DNA from: Phycisphaerales bacterium | GTDB taxonomy: Bacteria > Planctomycetota > Phycisphaerae > WQYP01 | DNA length: 40,196 nt | Assembly: GCA_027313145.1 (NCBI GenBank) | Contig: DAHVEJ010000013.1 | Location: 1 to 40,196, forward strand | Reading direction: 5' to 3' | Notes under the pieces: model-generated | Databases searched by the model: none | Told to the model about the DNA's origin: nothing | Seen by the model: the letters and a program-made list of their open reading frames with translations, nothing else | Shown here: positions 15,086-22,303 of the stretch, in pieces | Layout: each line of letters opens with the position of its first letter | Position numbering within the stretch: position 1 is the first letter of the stretch | Translations under genes and position numbers: made by a program

Positions 15086-16441
15086 CTAGCGCACAGACTT
15101 CATGGCCTGTCCGATGGCCTGGGTCGTAAATTCCAAGTCATCGGCCCGGTGCGCAGCGCTGACAAACCAGCAGGCGGAACCGGAACTGTTGACATGCACA
15201 CCCTGCATCAGCAACGAATGCCGGAAGGCCGCATAGCGCTGTGTGTTTACTTTCAACAAGTCCCGATAATGCTTCAACGGCCGGCCGTCGTCATTAAAAA
15301 TGACTTGAAACATGCTGCCCACGCCTTGCACCACGCACACCACGCCCGCGTCAGTGGCCGCCCGGCGAATGGCTTCCATACAGCTTCGGCCATGGCTGTA
15401 AATATTTTCCAGTGTGCCCGGCTCATTTATTTTGCGCAATGTATAAAGTGCGGCGGCGGCACACAACGGATTGCCATTGTAGGTTCCTCCATGTTTTACA
15501 ACATTAGCCCCCACTTGCTCCATAATCGCCCGGCGACCCGCGAAAGCGCTGATGGGAAATCCTCCACCGATAGCTTTACTGAAAATTGTCAAATCCGGAG
15601 TGACACCGAAATACTGTGCCGCTCCGCCGCGCGCCAGGCGAAAGCCGGTGACAATTTCATCATAAATCAGCAAAATTCCCCGTTTGTCGCATTGCTCCCG
15701 CAGCCATGGCAGCAGTCCGTCTTCCGGCATAATGCAGGCGTTATTCGCCACAATCGGTTCTAAAATAATCGCCGCCGATTCATCGCCGTGTTCTTTAAGC
15801 AACTGCTCGATAATGTCCTTGTGATTCCAGGGCGCAATAATGACATCCCCGCTGACGCCCTCTGGAATACCCCGCGAATGCGGGCTGTTATGCGGGTGAT
15901 CCAGCGGACCAGCTTCGGTGGATGTGGGACGGTTGCTTACCGCCAGTACATCAATCCAGCCATGATAGTGTCCCTCAAATTTGATAATCCGATTGCGACC
16001 GGTATATCCCCGCGCCGCACGAATGGCTCCGCTGATGGCTTCCGATCCGGAATTCGCGTAACGCACCAGTTCCGCCCCGGGAACCATGGCGCAGATTTGT
16101 TCAGCCAGTTCCACCTCCACGGTGTTGCACGTGCCAAACATGGTGCCGCGGTCCAACTGTTCTTGCACCGCCGAGACCAGGCCGCTGTCCGCGTGGCCGA
16201 GAATCGCGCTGCCATAGCTCAGCAGGTAATCAATAAATTCATGGCCATCCACATCCCATACATGCGATTTGTTGCCCCGCGCAATATACAACGGATAGGG
16301 CAACGGGCCGGTGGTGGAACTGCGCGCCGAACTGCTGATTCCGCCCGCCAGCACCTGCTTGGCCCGGGCAAACCATCGCTGGGATTGGCTCGTGGCATGA
16401 AGGTCCGTCAGGCCCAGAGGATGTACCATCGTTTGTGTCAT
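15086..16441 (-). CDS. Class III PLP enzyme, glutamate-1-semialdehyde aminomutase (HemL)-like
   Basis: A 451-residue fold-type I PLP enzyme. Features are YANSGSEAISGAIRAARGYTGR (about residues 128-149), FEGHYHG (155-161), IYDEIVTGFR with PLP-ring Asp261, and FSKAIGGGFPISAFAGR with Schiff-base Lys289. Similarity to HemL is strong, but HemL itself is usually about 430 residues and sits with tetrapyrrole genes. In this ligase/hydrolase/exporter setting it more likely transaminates or mutates a specialised amino substrate. The M20 hydrolase stop lies 4 bp before its ATG, so the two are closely coupled. Confidence 0.85.
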   Translation of the reverse strand: MTQTMVHPLGLTDLHATSQSQRWFARAKQVLAGGISSSARSSTTGPLPYPLYIARGNKSHVWDVDGHEFIDYLLSYGSAILGHADSGLVSAVQEQLDRGTMFGTCNTVEVELAEQICAMVPGAELVRYANSGSEAISGAIRAARGYTGRNRIIKFEGHYHGWIDVLAVSNRPTSTEAGPLDHPHNSPHSRGIPEGVSGDVIIAPWNHKDIIEQLLKEHGDESAAIILEPIVANNACIMPEDGLLPWLREQCDKRGILLIYDEIVTGFRLARGGAAQYFGVTPDLTIFSKAIGGGFPISAFAGRRAIMEQVGANVVKHGGTYNGNPLCAAAALYTLRKINEPGTLENIYSHGRSCMEAIRRAATDAGVVCVVQGVGSMFQVIFNDDGRPLKHYRDLLKVNTQRYAAFRHSLLMQGVHVNSSGSACWFVSAAHRADDLEFTTQAIGQAMKSVR

Positions 16442-16445
16442 AGCT

Positions 16446-17768
16446 CTATTTTACCGGTAAAGTTGTCCAATGTATTGCACACAGCGCAAAAGATCGCGCC
16501 GCATCATGCACCGCTTTTAATTCCACGTATTCATCCACACCATGCGCCTGCTCCAGACTGCCGGGACCCCATACCAGCGTGGGCGTTTGGTTAATACCCC
16601 AGCGCAGTCCCGCTTCGCAACCCGCGTTAAAACCGCGCCATGACATGTTGCTTGCTGTTAAACCGATGTCCGTTATTGCCGCCAAGGCACATTGCGCCAG
16701 CGGATGACCCGTGGATAATTCATGGCCGCCATATTCTTCGGAAAATTCAATTTCCAGGCGGCACCCGCTGGCTTTTCCTTTTTGCTGCAATTCGCACAGC
16801 CGATCTTGAAACCGCTTCTTCCATACTTCAACATCATCCGCGGGCAGCAGCTCCAAGTACCCCGCACACCCGGCTAAGTCGCACGTGGCACCCTGCCAAT
16901 TTCCGCCCTCTATATGATCCACCGTAATCGGGCGCATCAAAGGATAGCGGGCAAACAGCTCATTGGCATCGGGCATGGCAAATTCCGTTTCCATAAGCTC
17001 CAGGTGTTCCAGCACCGCGCGCAAGGCGATAATGGCGTCGATTCCCAGCCATTTAACGGTGCCATGCGCCGCTTTACCTTGTACCCGGATGGCAAATCTT
17101 ACGCCGCCGCGCGAAGCATTTCGTGGCTGTCCCTCTGTGGGTTCCAGCACAATTAATCCATCCGGATGATAGCCCCGCACATAACTGGTTAACGTGCCCA
17201 ACCCCACGCAGTCTTCTTCGCCGGGAACAATTTCCACCCTCACATCGCCCGGCAGGCCCTGCGGATACGCGTTTTTTAACGCCAATAGCGCTGCCAACGC
17301 ACTGGCCAGCGGGCCTTTTACATCGCAAGCGCCCCGGCCATAAATCCGCCCGTCGGAAATTTTCCCCGACCACGGGCCATGCGCCCATCGCTGCGGATCA
17401 CCCGGTGCAATGACATCACTGTGCGCGTTAAACATCAAGCTGCGGCCATGGCCACGCCCGGCAAATGTGATAACCAGGGTGGGGCGGCCGGCCAGTGGAA
17501 TGTGCCGTAAAGTTGCTTGCCGATAGGCGCTAAGCTCTGTTTCCGAAGACTCGAATAAATCCGCTTCAAAGCCATTTTGCTTAGCCCATCCGGCGATAAA
17601 CAAGACCAGATCGCGCTCGTTGCCGCTGGTGGATGGGATTTGCAACAGCTTTTCCAGCAGGTCCTGAGCGGCGGGCTGACCCTGATGCAGAATGTTTTCC
17701 AGTTCGCGTTGTAGATTCTGCGATGGTGCTGGAAATGCTGCGTGTTGGGGCGTGGTTATTGCAGGCAT
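16446..17768 (-). CDS. M20 family metallohydrolase (ArgE/DapE/CPG2-like)
   Basis: A 440-residue di-zinc hydrolase. Metal and catalytic residues are visible in FNAHSDVI (His116, Asp118), RGACDVKGP (Asp149, bridging), PGEEDC (Glu184 catalytic, Glu185), LEPTEG and the C-terminal QAHGVDEYV with the last metal His. The central part (about residues 225-345) is the lid/dimerisation domain. M20 enzymes remove N-acyl groups or hydrolyse dipeptides, as in ArgE, DapE and carboxypeptidase G2. Here it probably frees or processes an amino-acid-like intermediate for the PLP enzyme. It lies 34 bp after the phosphatase gene and 4 bp before the PLP enzyme gene. Confidence 0.85.
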   Translation of the reverse strand: MPAITTPQHAAFPAPSQNLQRELENILHQGQPAAQDLLEKLLQIPSTSGNERDLVLFIAGWAKQNGFEADLFESSETELSAYRQATLRHIPLAGRPTLVITFAGRGHGRSLMFNAHSDVIAPGDPQRWAHGPWSGKISDGRIYGRGACDVKGPLASALAALLALKNAYPQGLPGDVRVEIVPGEEDCVGLGTLTSYVRGYHPDGLIVLEPTEGQPRNASRGGVRFAIRVQGKAAHGTVKWLGIDAIIALRAVLEHLELMETEFAMPDANELFARYPLMRPITVDHIEGGNWQGATCDLAGCAGYLELLPADDVEVWKKRFQDRLCELQQKGKASGCRLEIEFSEEYGGHELSTGHPLAQCALAAITDIGLTASNMSWRGFNAGCEAGLRWGINQTPTLVWGPGSLEQAHGVDEYVELKAVHDAARSFALCAIHWTTLPVK

Positions 17769-17802
17769 AAAGCTCGCATTCTTTCTTTTGCTTGAGAGCG
17801 AT

Positions 17803-18495
17803 TTAAATCGCTGCTACCCGCGATGTCCATGCCCCATTGATAGTCGCGGCAATTTCGTGCAGGCTGTTGTACGGAATATAGGCGTGTTGCCGGACCGCCA
17901 ATTCCTGCGCCAGAACTCCTTTGGCAAATACAACATCGGCCTGCCGAGCCGGGCAAATATCACTGCGACCGTCGCCTATATAAATAGTTTTCCGCCGGCC
18001 TATATGCAGTTCGCGGGCGCTGCTGCATTTGCAATGGGCTGCCGCGGATAAGCAAAATTCCCTTTTGTGTGGGCAGACCAGATGAAGCTGTTGATCCACT
18101 CGGGCGATTCGATTGGCCCGAATTTTAATGTCGCCCACATTAAAGCGGTTGAGAATTCTCCGGATAAATTTTTCAATCCCATCGCTGAGAATGGCGAACG
18201 GGACGTGATACTGCCGGAGTATGGCAATCAGTGGGAGAAACCCCGGATCAATTTCCACTCGATCTATAAAATCGTAAAGATCTTTATCAGAAACGTCCAA
18301 AAGCGAAAATTCTTCCCGTAAACACGCTTCTGAGCCAATCAGCCCAGCTTTCCACCGCTCTTCAACAAGTCTCCATGATTCATTGCGTGAAAATTTGTTT
18401 ACCAATTCGTCCAGCACATCCTGGCGCGAGATCGTGCCGTCAAAATCAAGCCATACCTGTGCGGTTTGCGGATCAGGTAAAATCACGTTTTTCAC
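17803..18495 (-). CDS. HAD-superfamily phosphatase, MtnX/SerB-like
   Basis: About 230 residues with HAD motifs I WLDFDGT (nucleophile Asp17 and acid Asp19), II ILSDG, III a lysine in the CPHKRE region and IV IGDGRSD. The pattern resembles the HAD-IB group with MtnX (methionine salvage) and phosphoserine phosphatase. No other methionine-salvage gene is nearby. It probably dephosphorylates a small-molecule intermediate of this cluster. GTG 18495 is favoured because AGAGGA lies 9 nt upstream; ATG 18522 gives nine extra residues but only a poor ribosome site. It appears to be the first gene of the minus-strand train that continues to the HlyD gene. Confidence 0.8.
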   Translation of the reverse strand: MKNVILPDPQTAQVWLDFDGTISRQDVLDELVNKFSRNESWRLVEERWKAGLIGSEACLREEFSLLDVSDKDLYDFIDRVEIDPGFLPLIAILRQYHVPFAILSDGIEKFIRRILNRFNVGDIKIRANRIARVDQQLHLVCPHKREFCLSAAAHCKCSSARELHIGRRKTIYIGDGRSDICPARQADVVFAKGVLAQELAVRQHAYIPYNSLHEIAATINGAWTSRVAAI

Positions 18496-18644
18496 TATGA
18501 AAATTCCTCTTAAAGCACTCATGGCTTTCCGGCCCCGCCGGGCCTGATGTGGCCACCGGGACTACTGTGAGAAAACCAGTTTTAAATCTTCGATAAAAGG
18601 GGATTTTTATCCCATTCATCGCGCGCGTTCCAAAATCCACTGGT

Positions 18645-18674
18645 ATCTTAGGGCAAAAGGGGGGTGAATATCAA
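18645..18674 (-). promoter_or_regulatory. Candidate promoter of the biosynthesis/export gene train
   Basis: On the minus strand TTGATA (18674-18669) and TAAGAT (18650-18645) are separated by 18 bp. This would give a leader of roughly 140 nt before the phosphatase start. The leader contains GGGAT/ATCCC (about 18600-18612) and GGCCC/GGGCC (about 18531-18545) hairpins, which could add attenuation. The match is moderate. Confidence 0.3.
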
Positions 18675-18725
18675 CCGTGGTCAATAGTTAAGTGTTGTAT
18701 TCCAGGTGGTGGTATTCCGGGGGTT

Positions 18726-19175
18726 TTATTCCAGCGATGAAAGATCCTCGGCATCGGCCAGGTCCTTGGGGCGGCCGGCACGCTTCTTGTTTTGAATGAG
18801 TAGTTCGCGGCTGATAAAGTGCATGGGCACTTCTGCCACCGTCGCCTCCGCCCGTGTCGCCCAGGATTGTTCGAAGTTTACGCCGTCAATGGATGTCATC
18901 AGATCAATGCGATTGGGTGGAAATCCAAGCTGCAATACCAGATCGTCCCGGCACAAATCTTCAGCCGTCACCTTCAGTTCCGCGAACCCAAAGGAGTTAA
19001 GTACGTCGACAATTTTGTTACCGTTATCAACAGACCTTTCGATAAATATATCGATGTCCCCTGTGAACCGTGGTCTGCCGTGAAATGCCACCGCGTATCC
19101 GCCGACGATAACGTACTTAACGCGGGCGGCGTTTAACAACGCGACAAACTCGCGCAAGTCTTTGGGAAGTTTCAT
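18726..19175 (-). CDS. Nucleotidyltransferase-fold protein (AbiEii/DUF6036-like), possible toxin
   Basis: The 149-residue protein carries the minimal nucleotidyltransferase signature. GGYAVAFHGRPRFTGDIDIFI (about residues 25-45) has the GG...D-x-D arrangement, with Asp40 and Asp42 as metal ligands, and a second acidic/hydrophobic strand RIDLMTSIDG follows. C-terminal FISRELLIQNKKRAGRPKDLADAEDL is the usual helix after the active site in this family. Such proteins are frequent as toxins in two-gene modules that modify tRNA or proteins with nucleotides. The ATG overlaps the 3' end of the small upstream gene by 59 bp, which supports a coupled toxin-antitoxin-like pair. Activity is inferred, not shown. 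Confidence 0.75.
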   Translation of the reverse strand: MKLPKDLREFVALLNAARVKYVIVGGYAVAFHGRPRFTGDIDIFIERSVDNGNKIVDVLNSFGFAELKVTAEDLCRDDLVLQLGFPPNRIDLMTSIDGVNFEQSWATRAEATVAEVPMHFISRELLIQNKKRAGRPKDLADAEDLSSLE

Positions 19176-19308
19176 CGTTACTCCGTTGGGAATTGATCAG
19201 GTCCAGCAGAATATCCATGCGTTGCGTGGGAGACAGAGACCTGTAATAGGCCCGATCCGCCGCATCCGCCGCGCGATGAGAGTCGAATTTCCGCCCGATC
19301 TTCTCCAT
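19117..19308 (-). CDS. Small partner of the nucleotidyltransferase, possible antitoxin
   Basis: A charged protein of about 63 residues beginning MEKIGRKFDSH. It contains a helical segment with ADRAYYRSLSPTQRMDILLDLI and ends with an Arg/Lys-rich tail. The AYYRSLSPTQRMDILLDLI pattern recurs in small proteins encoded directly ahead of nucleotidyltransferase genes. ATG 19308 is favoured over 19329 because the family begins with EKIGRKF. The reading frame overlaps the next gene by 59 bp, which is unusually long and suggests strict coupling. The antitoxin role is an inference from gene order. Confidence 0.65.
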   Translation of the reverse strand: MEKIGRKFDSHRAADAADRAYYRSLSPTQRMDILLDLINSQRSNDETSQRLARVCRVVKRRPR

Positions 19309-19339
19309 ATCGGTATTATACCACAACATCAGTACAGGA

Positions 19340-19509
19340 TTATTTCTTTAAATACGCGGGTTTAAGCCCCGCGAGCATCGGATAATGTTTCGTATTAAGT
19401 GTGCCAAGCGCGATGGGTGGATTCGCATGCCGATCAGATGGCGGGCCGCGCCGTCATCCACCGGAGCCGGAATTGTCGACCAATCAGGTACTTCGATGGT
19501 GCTGTTCAT
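19340..19509 (-). pseudogene. Frameshifted fragment of a redoxin/peroxiredoxin-like protein
   Basis: From ATG 19509 the product reads MNSTIEVPDWSTIPAPVDDGAARHLIGMRI. The PxPxDDGAAxHLxGMRxP pattern resembles the start of AhpC/TSA-type redoxins. Directly after MRI the original frame becomes nonsense-like (HPSRLAHLI). A change of frame gives PPIALGTLNTKHYPMLAGLK and a stop at 19340. The whole piece is only about 56 residues and lacks the redox cysteines. This is best read as the frameshifted N-terminal remnant of a decayed gene. Confidence 0.5.
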
Positions 19510-19881
19510 CTTGGCGCTGTCGTTATTGGAAGAGGTCATAAGAATAGATGCCCAGTAGATGATGTTATCAATCGCGGCGAGCGTCGCGATTGAAGATATC
19601 AAAAGTCGATGCCGCATTGTACAAAACCCGATCCCAATATGACTTTACGATAACCGATCGGGATATGTCGTCAAATCAGCGTGGCGATTGTATCGGGCGA
19701 GGGCGTGATCGCACTTGCAAAGCTGCACTGTCACCAACCGGTAATCGTTTACGCCCGCTGGTTTGCCGCACGCTGGATGGTGGCGAGGATGGACGTTGGC
19801 GACGGTGTTGTCAAGAAGTAGAAATGTCATCCGATGCTTCACCTTCGGGCATGCACACGAGCACGTGCGGCAGGCCCCGCG
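19510..19881. other. About 370 bp without a convincing gene
   Basis: The reading frames seen here are short and show no family pattern. The left part may be upstream DNA of the decayed redoxin gene. The rest is the 3' flank of the DUF488 operon. No repeat, tRNA or strong terminator was noticed. Confidence 0.35.
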
Positions 19882-20436
19882 CTATTGTGCCGATCCAACT
19901 CTCGCCGGATACGTGATCATGGGATGACGTGTCTTTTTCCCGCGGATGCGGGCGAAGGGTGTCAACGCGTGCGGTACGGTCGCCCGTTGCGTCATAATAT
20001 GCCGCACAGGAATGCCGCGGATTAGTTCCGCATCGGCGATCATCCGGCGATGACAGCGCCACCAAACGGCTTCTGCGCACATCACGCAAACGCGGTGCCG
20101 CGTCCGCCGTCGGTTCAGCTCCTTCAAACCCGATTCAAACTCTTCGGTTTGCATGTAGTCAGCATACCCGCGAAAGCTGGCATTGCGCCAGCCTGCGTTG
20201 ACAGAGTCTTTTTTAGAATAGCGCAGGCCCCCAAGCGCAGCCAGATGGCAATAAGCGATGCCTACTTTTGGCAGAGCCTTTTGCATGTGTGTTTTTTCAA
20301 ACCAGGGAAATGCCCGCGAACGCGGAACCGTCCGCACATCAATAAGTTCCTGTATCTTCCACGTCTTCAATAACAATACAAATTCTTTCCACGTTCTTGT
20401 GGAATGGCCCACCGTGAATAACAGGCGTTTAGCCAT
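19882..20436 (-). CDS. DUF488 family protein
   Basis: The 184-residue protein starts MAKRLLFTVGHSTRTWKEF, the classic DUF488 opening. It continues with LIDVRTVPRSRAFPWF, YCHLAALGGLR, a GYADYM segment and VCVMCAEAVWWRCHRRMIAD near the C-terminus. In many relatives this last block is CAExxxxxCHRxLIa, and it is present here as CAEAVWWRCHRRMIA. The biochemical role is unknown. ATG 20436 is chosen because the family begins there and a GGGGA site precedes it; the longer upstream frame overlaps the alkA gene. It lies 43 bp after the DNA glycosylase gene, so a link to DNA damage is suggested by context only. Confidence 0.82.
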   Translation of the reverse strand: MAKRLLFTVGHSTRTWKEFVLLLKTWKIQELIDVRTVPRSRAFPWFEKTHMQKALPKVGIAYCHLAALGGLRYSKKDSVNAGWRNASFRGYADYMQTEEFESGLKELNRRRTRHRVCVMCAEAVWWRCHRRMIADAELIRGIPVRHIMTQRATVPHALTPFARIRGKKTRHPMITYPARVGSAQ

Positions 20437-20479
20437 TTGGCAATCCCCATGCCGCATTAACGCCCGGCAACCGATGCCG

Positions 20480-21406
20480 TTACGCTTCAATGTGTCCCGC
20501 TTCCGCCAGGCTTCGCAGCAGCAGATGAAAGTATACCAAGCCGCCAAAGCGGTGCCATTCTCCCAACGACTTGTGAACGCCTTGATAATCCAGTGGTTTG
20601 GCAATATGAAGCCACCGTTGGAGGTTATTGCGAGCGCCTACATCGTCGCCGGGGAAAATATGCACTCGGCCCAAACCGCGCAATAGAATATATTCCGCGG
20701 TCCAGCGCCCGACACCACGCAGAATCTGCAATTGCCGCAGTGCCTGCGCATCCGGCATCGCCTCGAACCGCTCAAGAGCAAGCTGGCCGCTTGCAATACC
20801 CTGCGCCAGTTCAATGATCGCCCGACTCTTGTTGTGACTGAAGCCCAACTCGCGCAATTTCCCAGGTGACACCACAGCCAGCGCCTGCGGTTGAGGAAAT
20901 GCATGGGTTGTCATGCCCTCGCTGGTAATGCCGTCACCGCAGGCCGAGGCAAGACGGTTTAAGAACCCGATGCCAACTGTTAATGTCAGTTGCTGGCAGG
21001 CGATCGCATTGATGATGCCTTCGAACACTCCAGAAAAACGCGGTGGCTTCATACCGCGGAATTGCCGGGCCAGGTCATGCAATTGTGGATTACTGGCGGC
21101 CAAGCGGTAAAACGGTGCCAAATCATATTGCAGGCCCAGCAGGCGATTGAGCATTTTGGAAATCGTCGCCTTCATCGCGGTAGTCAGGTGCGCACCTTGT
21201 ACCGTGACGCGAAGTTTCGGGGTGGCCGCCGATCCCAACTGTGTGACCGCCACTTCAACAATGACACCGGCAGGGCATAGCACACGCCGATAAGTCTTTC
21301 CATCCCAGCGATCAACCACATTTTCTGCGCGGCGGCGCAGCGTCCAGACCGTCAGATCCAGTCGGAACGGCGGCACTGCGGAAATAAAAAAATAATCGTT
21401 GGCCAT
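20480..21406 (-). CDS. DNA-3-methyladenine glycosylase, AlkA-like HhH-GPD protein
   Basis: A 308-residue base-excision repair enzyme. The N-terminal part (about residues 1-100) resembles the AlkA-type beta domain. The HhH-GPD core contains INAIACQQLTLTVG, the hairpin LQILRGVGRWTAEYILLRGLG (about 226-246) and the catalytic aspartate in FPGDDVGARNN (Asp254/255). The hairpin has Trp where AP-lyase glycosylases have a catalytic Lys, so it should be monofunctional, flipping out and removing alkylated purines. It is 14 bp after an unknown gene and 43 bp before a DUF488 gene. Confidence 0.88.
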   Translation of the reverse strand: MANDYFFISAVPPFRLDLTVWTLRRRAENVVDRWDGKTYRRVLCPAGVIVEVAVTQLGSAATPKLRVTVQGAHLTTAMKATISKMLNRLLGLQYDLAPFYRLAASNPQLHDLARQFRGMKPPRFSGVFEGIINAIACQQLTLTVGIGFLNRLASACGDGITSEGMTTHAFPQPQALAVVSPGKLRELGFSHNKSRAIIELAQGIASGQLALERFEAMPDAQALRQLQILRGVGRWTAEYILLRGLGRVHIFPGDDVGARNNLQRWLHIAKPLDYQGVHKSLGEWHRFGGLVYFHLLLRSLAEAGHIEA

Positions 21407-21420
21407 CGCATTTCCGCGTT

Positions 21421-22044
21421 TTACCCGGATCCCCCTGTATCGACCTTTGGGGAATTAACTACCGGTGGACTTGGGATGTCGCGGTGCCGGGCCGGGCAGC
21501 TTTCGCAGCCCTTGATGCCGCTGAGCGGGCGGGCGCACATGCACCTGCGGTGTGGAGGCTCCTGGCCGATGGCGGTCGCAAGAAACTCTTCCGCACACGG
21601 ACGTGGAGCGATGTAAACAGTTCCATTTTGGCGATCAAGCACCAGAACGTCCTGCCCAACGTGTTGCTGATCGGTCAGATCGGCTCGAACCCGCTGTGCC
21701 AAAGGCAGCAGTCGCTGGAAATAAAAATCCCATCCACCTTCCCCAAATCCGGATTGGCGACCATCTTTCCAGATCACCGCATCGGCTTCGGGATGGTAGG
21801 CCGCAATGATAAATCGCTCCTCGCGGACATAACCCAAGTGCTGCGCAACCAGCACTGCTTCCATGTCCGGCAGCGAATGGAATCCAGCCGGAATAACAAT
21901 TGCCGCCAGTGCCGGGTCAGATTGTGAGGTGCCATCTTCAGTGGGTCTTTCCATGATTAAGCTCTGCCGTCCACCGGCATATTCGGTGCGAAGCAGCTTT
22001 GCTATTCGCACGACGATCATCCAGCCGGCGGTGCGGCCCGCCAT
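21421..22044 (-). CDS. Hypothetical protein with a Cys-rich C-terminal motif
   Basis: A protein of about 207 residues from ATG 22044, a start set by the promoter at 22066-22094: a GTG at 22065 would lie upstream of the expected transcript start. The middle has mixed alpha/beta character (EAVLVAQHLGYVREERFIIAAYHPEADAVIW). Near the C-terminus RRCMCARPLSGIKGCESC gives a CxC-x8-CxxC pattern that could bind zinc or an Fe-S cluster. The tail is Pro/Ser-rich and looks disordered. I do not recognise a family. The alkA gene follows after 14 bp, so a repair or nucleic-acid role is possible by context only. Confidence 0.6.
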   Translation of the reverse strand: MAGRTAGWMIVVRIAKLLRTEYAGGRQSLIMERPTEDGTSQSDPALAAIVIPAGFHSLPDMEAVLVAQHLGYVREERFIIAAYHPEADAVIWKDGRQSGFGEGGWDFYFQRLLPLAQRVRADLTDQQHVGQDVLVLDRQNGTVYIAPRPCAEEFLATAIGQEPPHRRCMCARPLSGIKGCESCPARHRDIPSPPVVNSPKVDTGGSG

Positions 22045-22065
22045 ATTCTGGACTTCTTTATTCAC

Positions 22066-22094
22066 ATTATAGTAACGTCAACTCGGCAATTCAA
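22066..22094 (-). promoter_or_regulatory. Promoter of the hypothetical-alkA-DUF488 operon
   Basis: On the minus strand TTGAAT (22094-22089) and a perfect TATAAT (22071-22066) are separated by 17 bp. The expected transcript start at about 22059 leaves a short leader before ATG 22044. Confidence 0.65.
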
Positions 22095-22113
22095 TATCGC
22101 GTGGCCCGCGATG

Positions 22114-22143
22114 TTGTTTCAGCGTCGGCGCGGCCTGAAACAA
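22114..22143. promoter_or_regulatory. Perfect 9-bp inverted repeat between divergent genes
   Basis: TTGTTTCAG (22114-22122) and CTGAAACAA (22135-22143) are exact inverted repeats around a 12-nt spacer. They sit between the divergent alkA operon and the NDH-2 gene. The position suggests an operator or a structured leader. No T-run follows, so it is not a typical terminator. Confidence 0.5.
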
Positions 22144-22238
22144 TCAGTGCATTTTTCTGACCGCCAGCCACGCCAGCACATCGGCGACACCGCGGCCCGG
22201 TGCGAAACACCGGATAGAACACCCGCTTAATAACGCCA

Positions 22239-22267
22239 TCCTGAAGTATAAGCAAGACGCCTATAAT
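22239..22267 (+). promoter_or_regulatory. Candidate promoter of the NDH-2 gene
   Basis: A perfect TATAAT at 22262-22267 lies 36 bp before ATG 22304. The -35 at 17 bp spacing (TCCTGA, 22239-22244) is weak. An activator, perhaps acting through the upstream inverted repeat, could be needed. Confidence 0.45.
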
Positions 22268-22303
22268 CTACCGGCGGCGGTAACGAATGGAAGGAGTTGC
22301 GGC

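Noticed and set aside
15149-15763. A plus-strand open frame of about 200 codons opposite the PLP enzyme gene.
   Set aside because: It is the reverse reading of a well-conserved enzyme gene and shows no domain or ribosome site.
15086-16441. Annotation as the housekeeping hemL of tetrapyrrole synthesis.
   Set aside because: There are no tetrapyrrole genes nearby, and it is coupled to an M20 hydrolase and a PaaK-like ligase; a specialised role is more likely, though hemL cannot be excluded.
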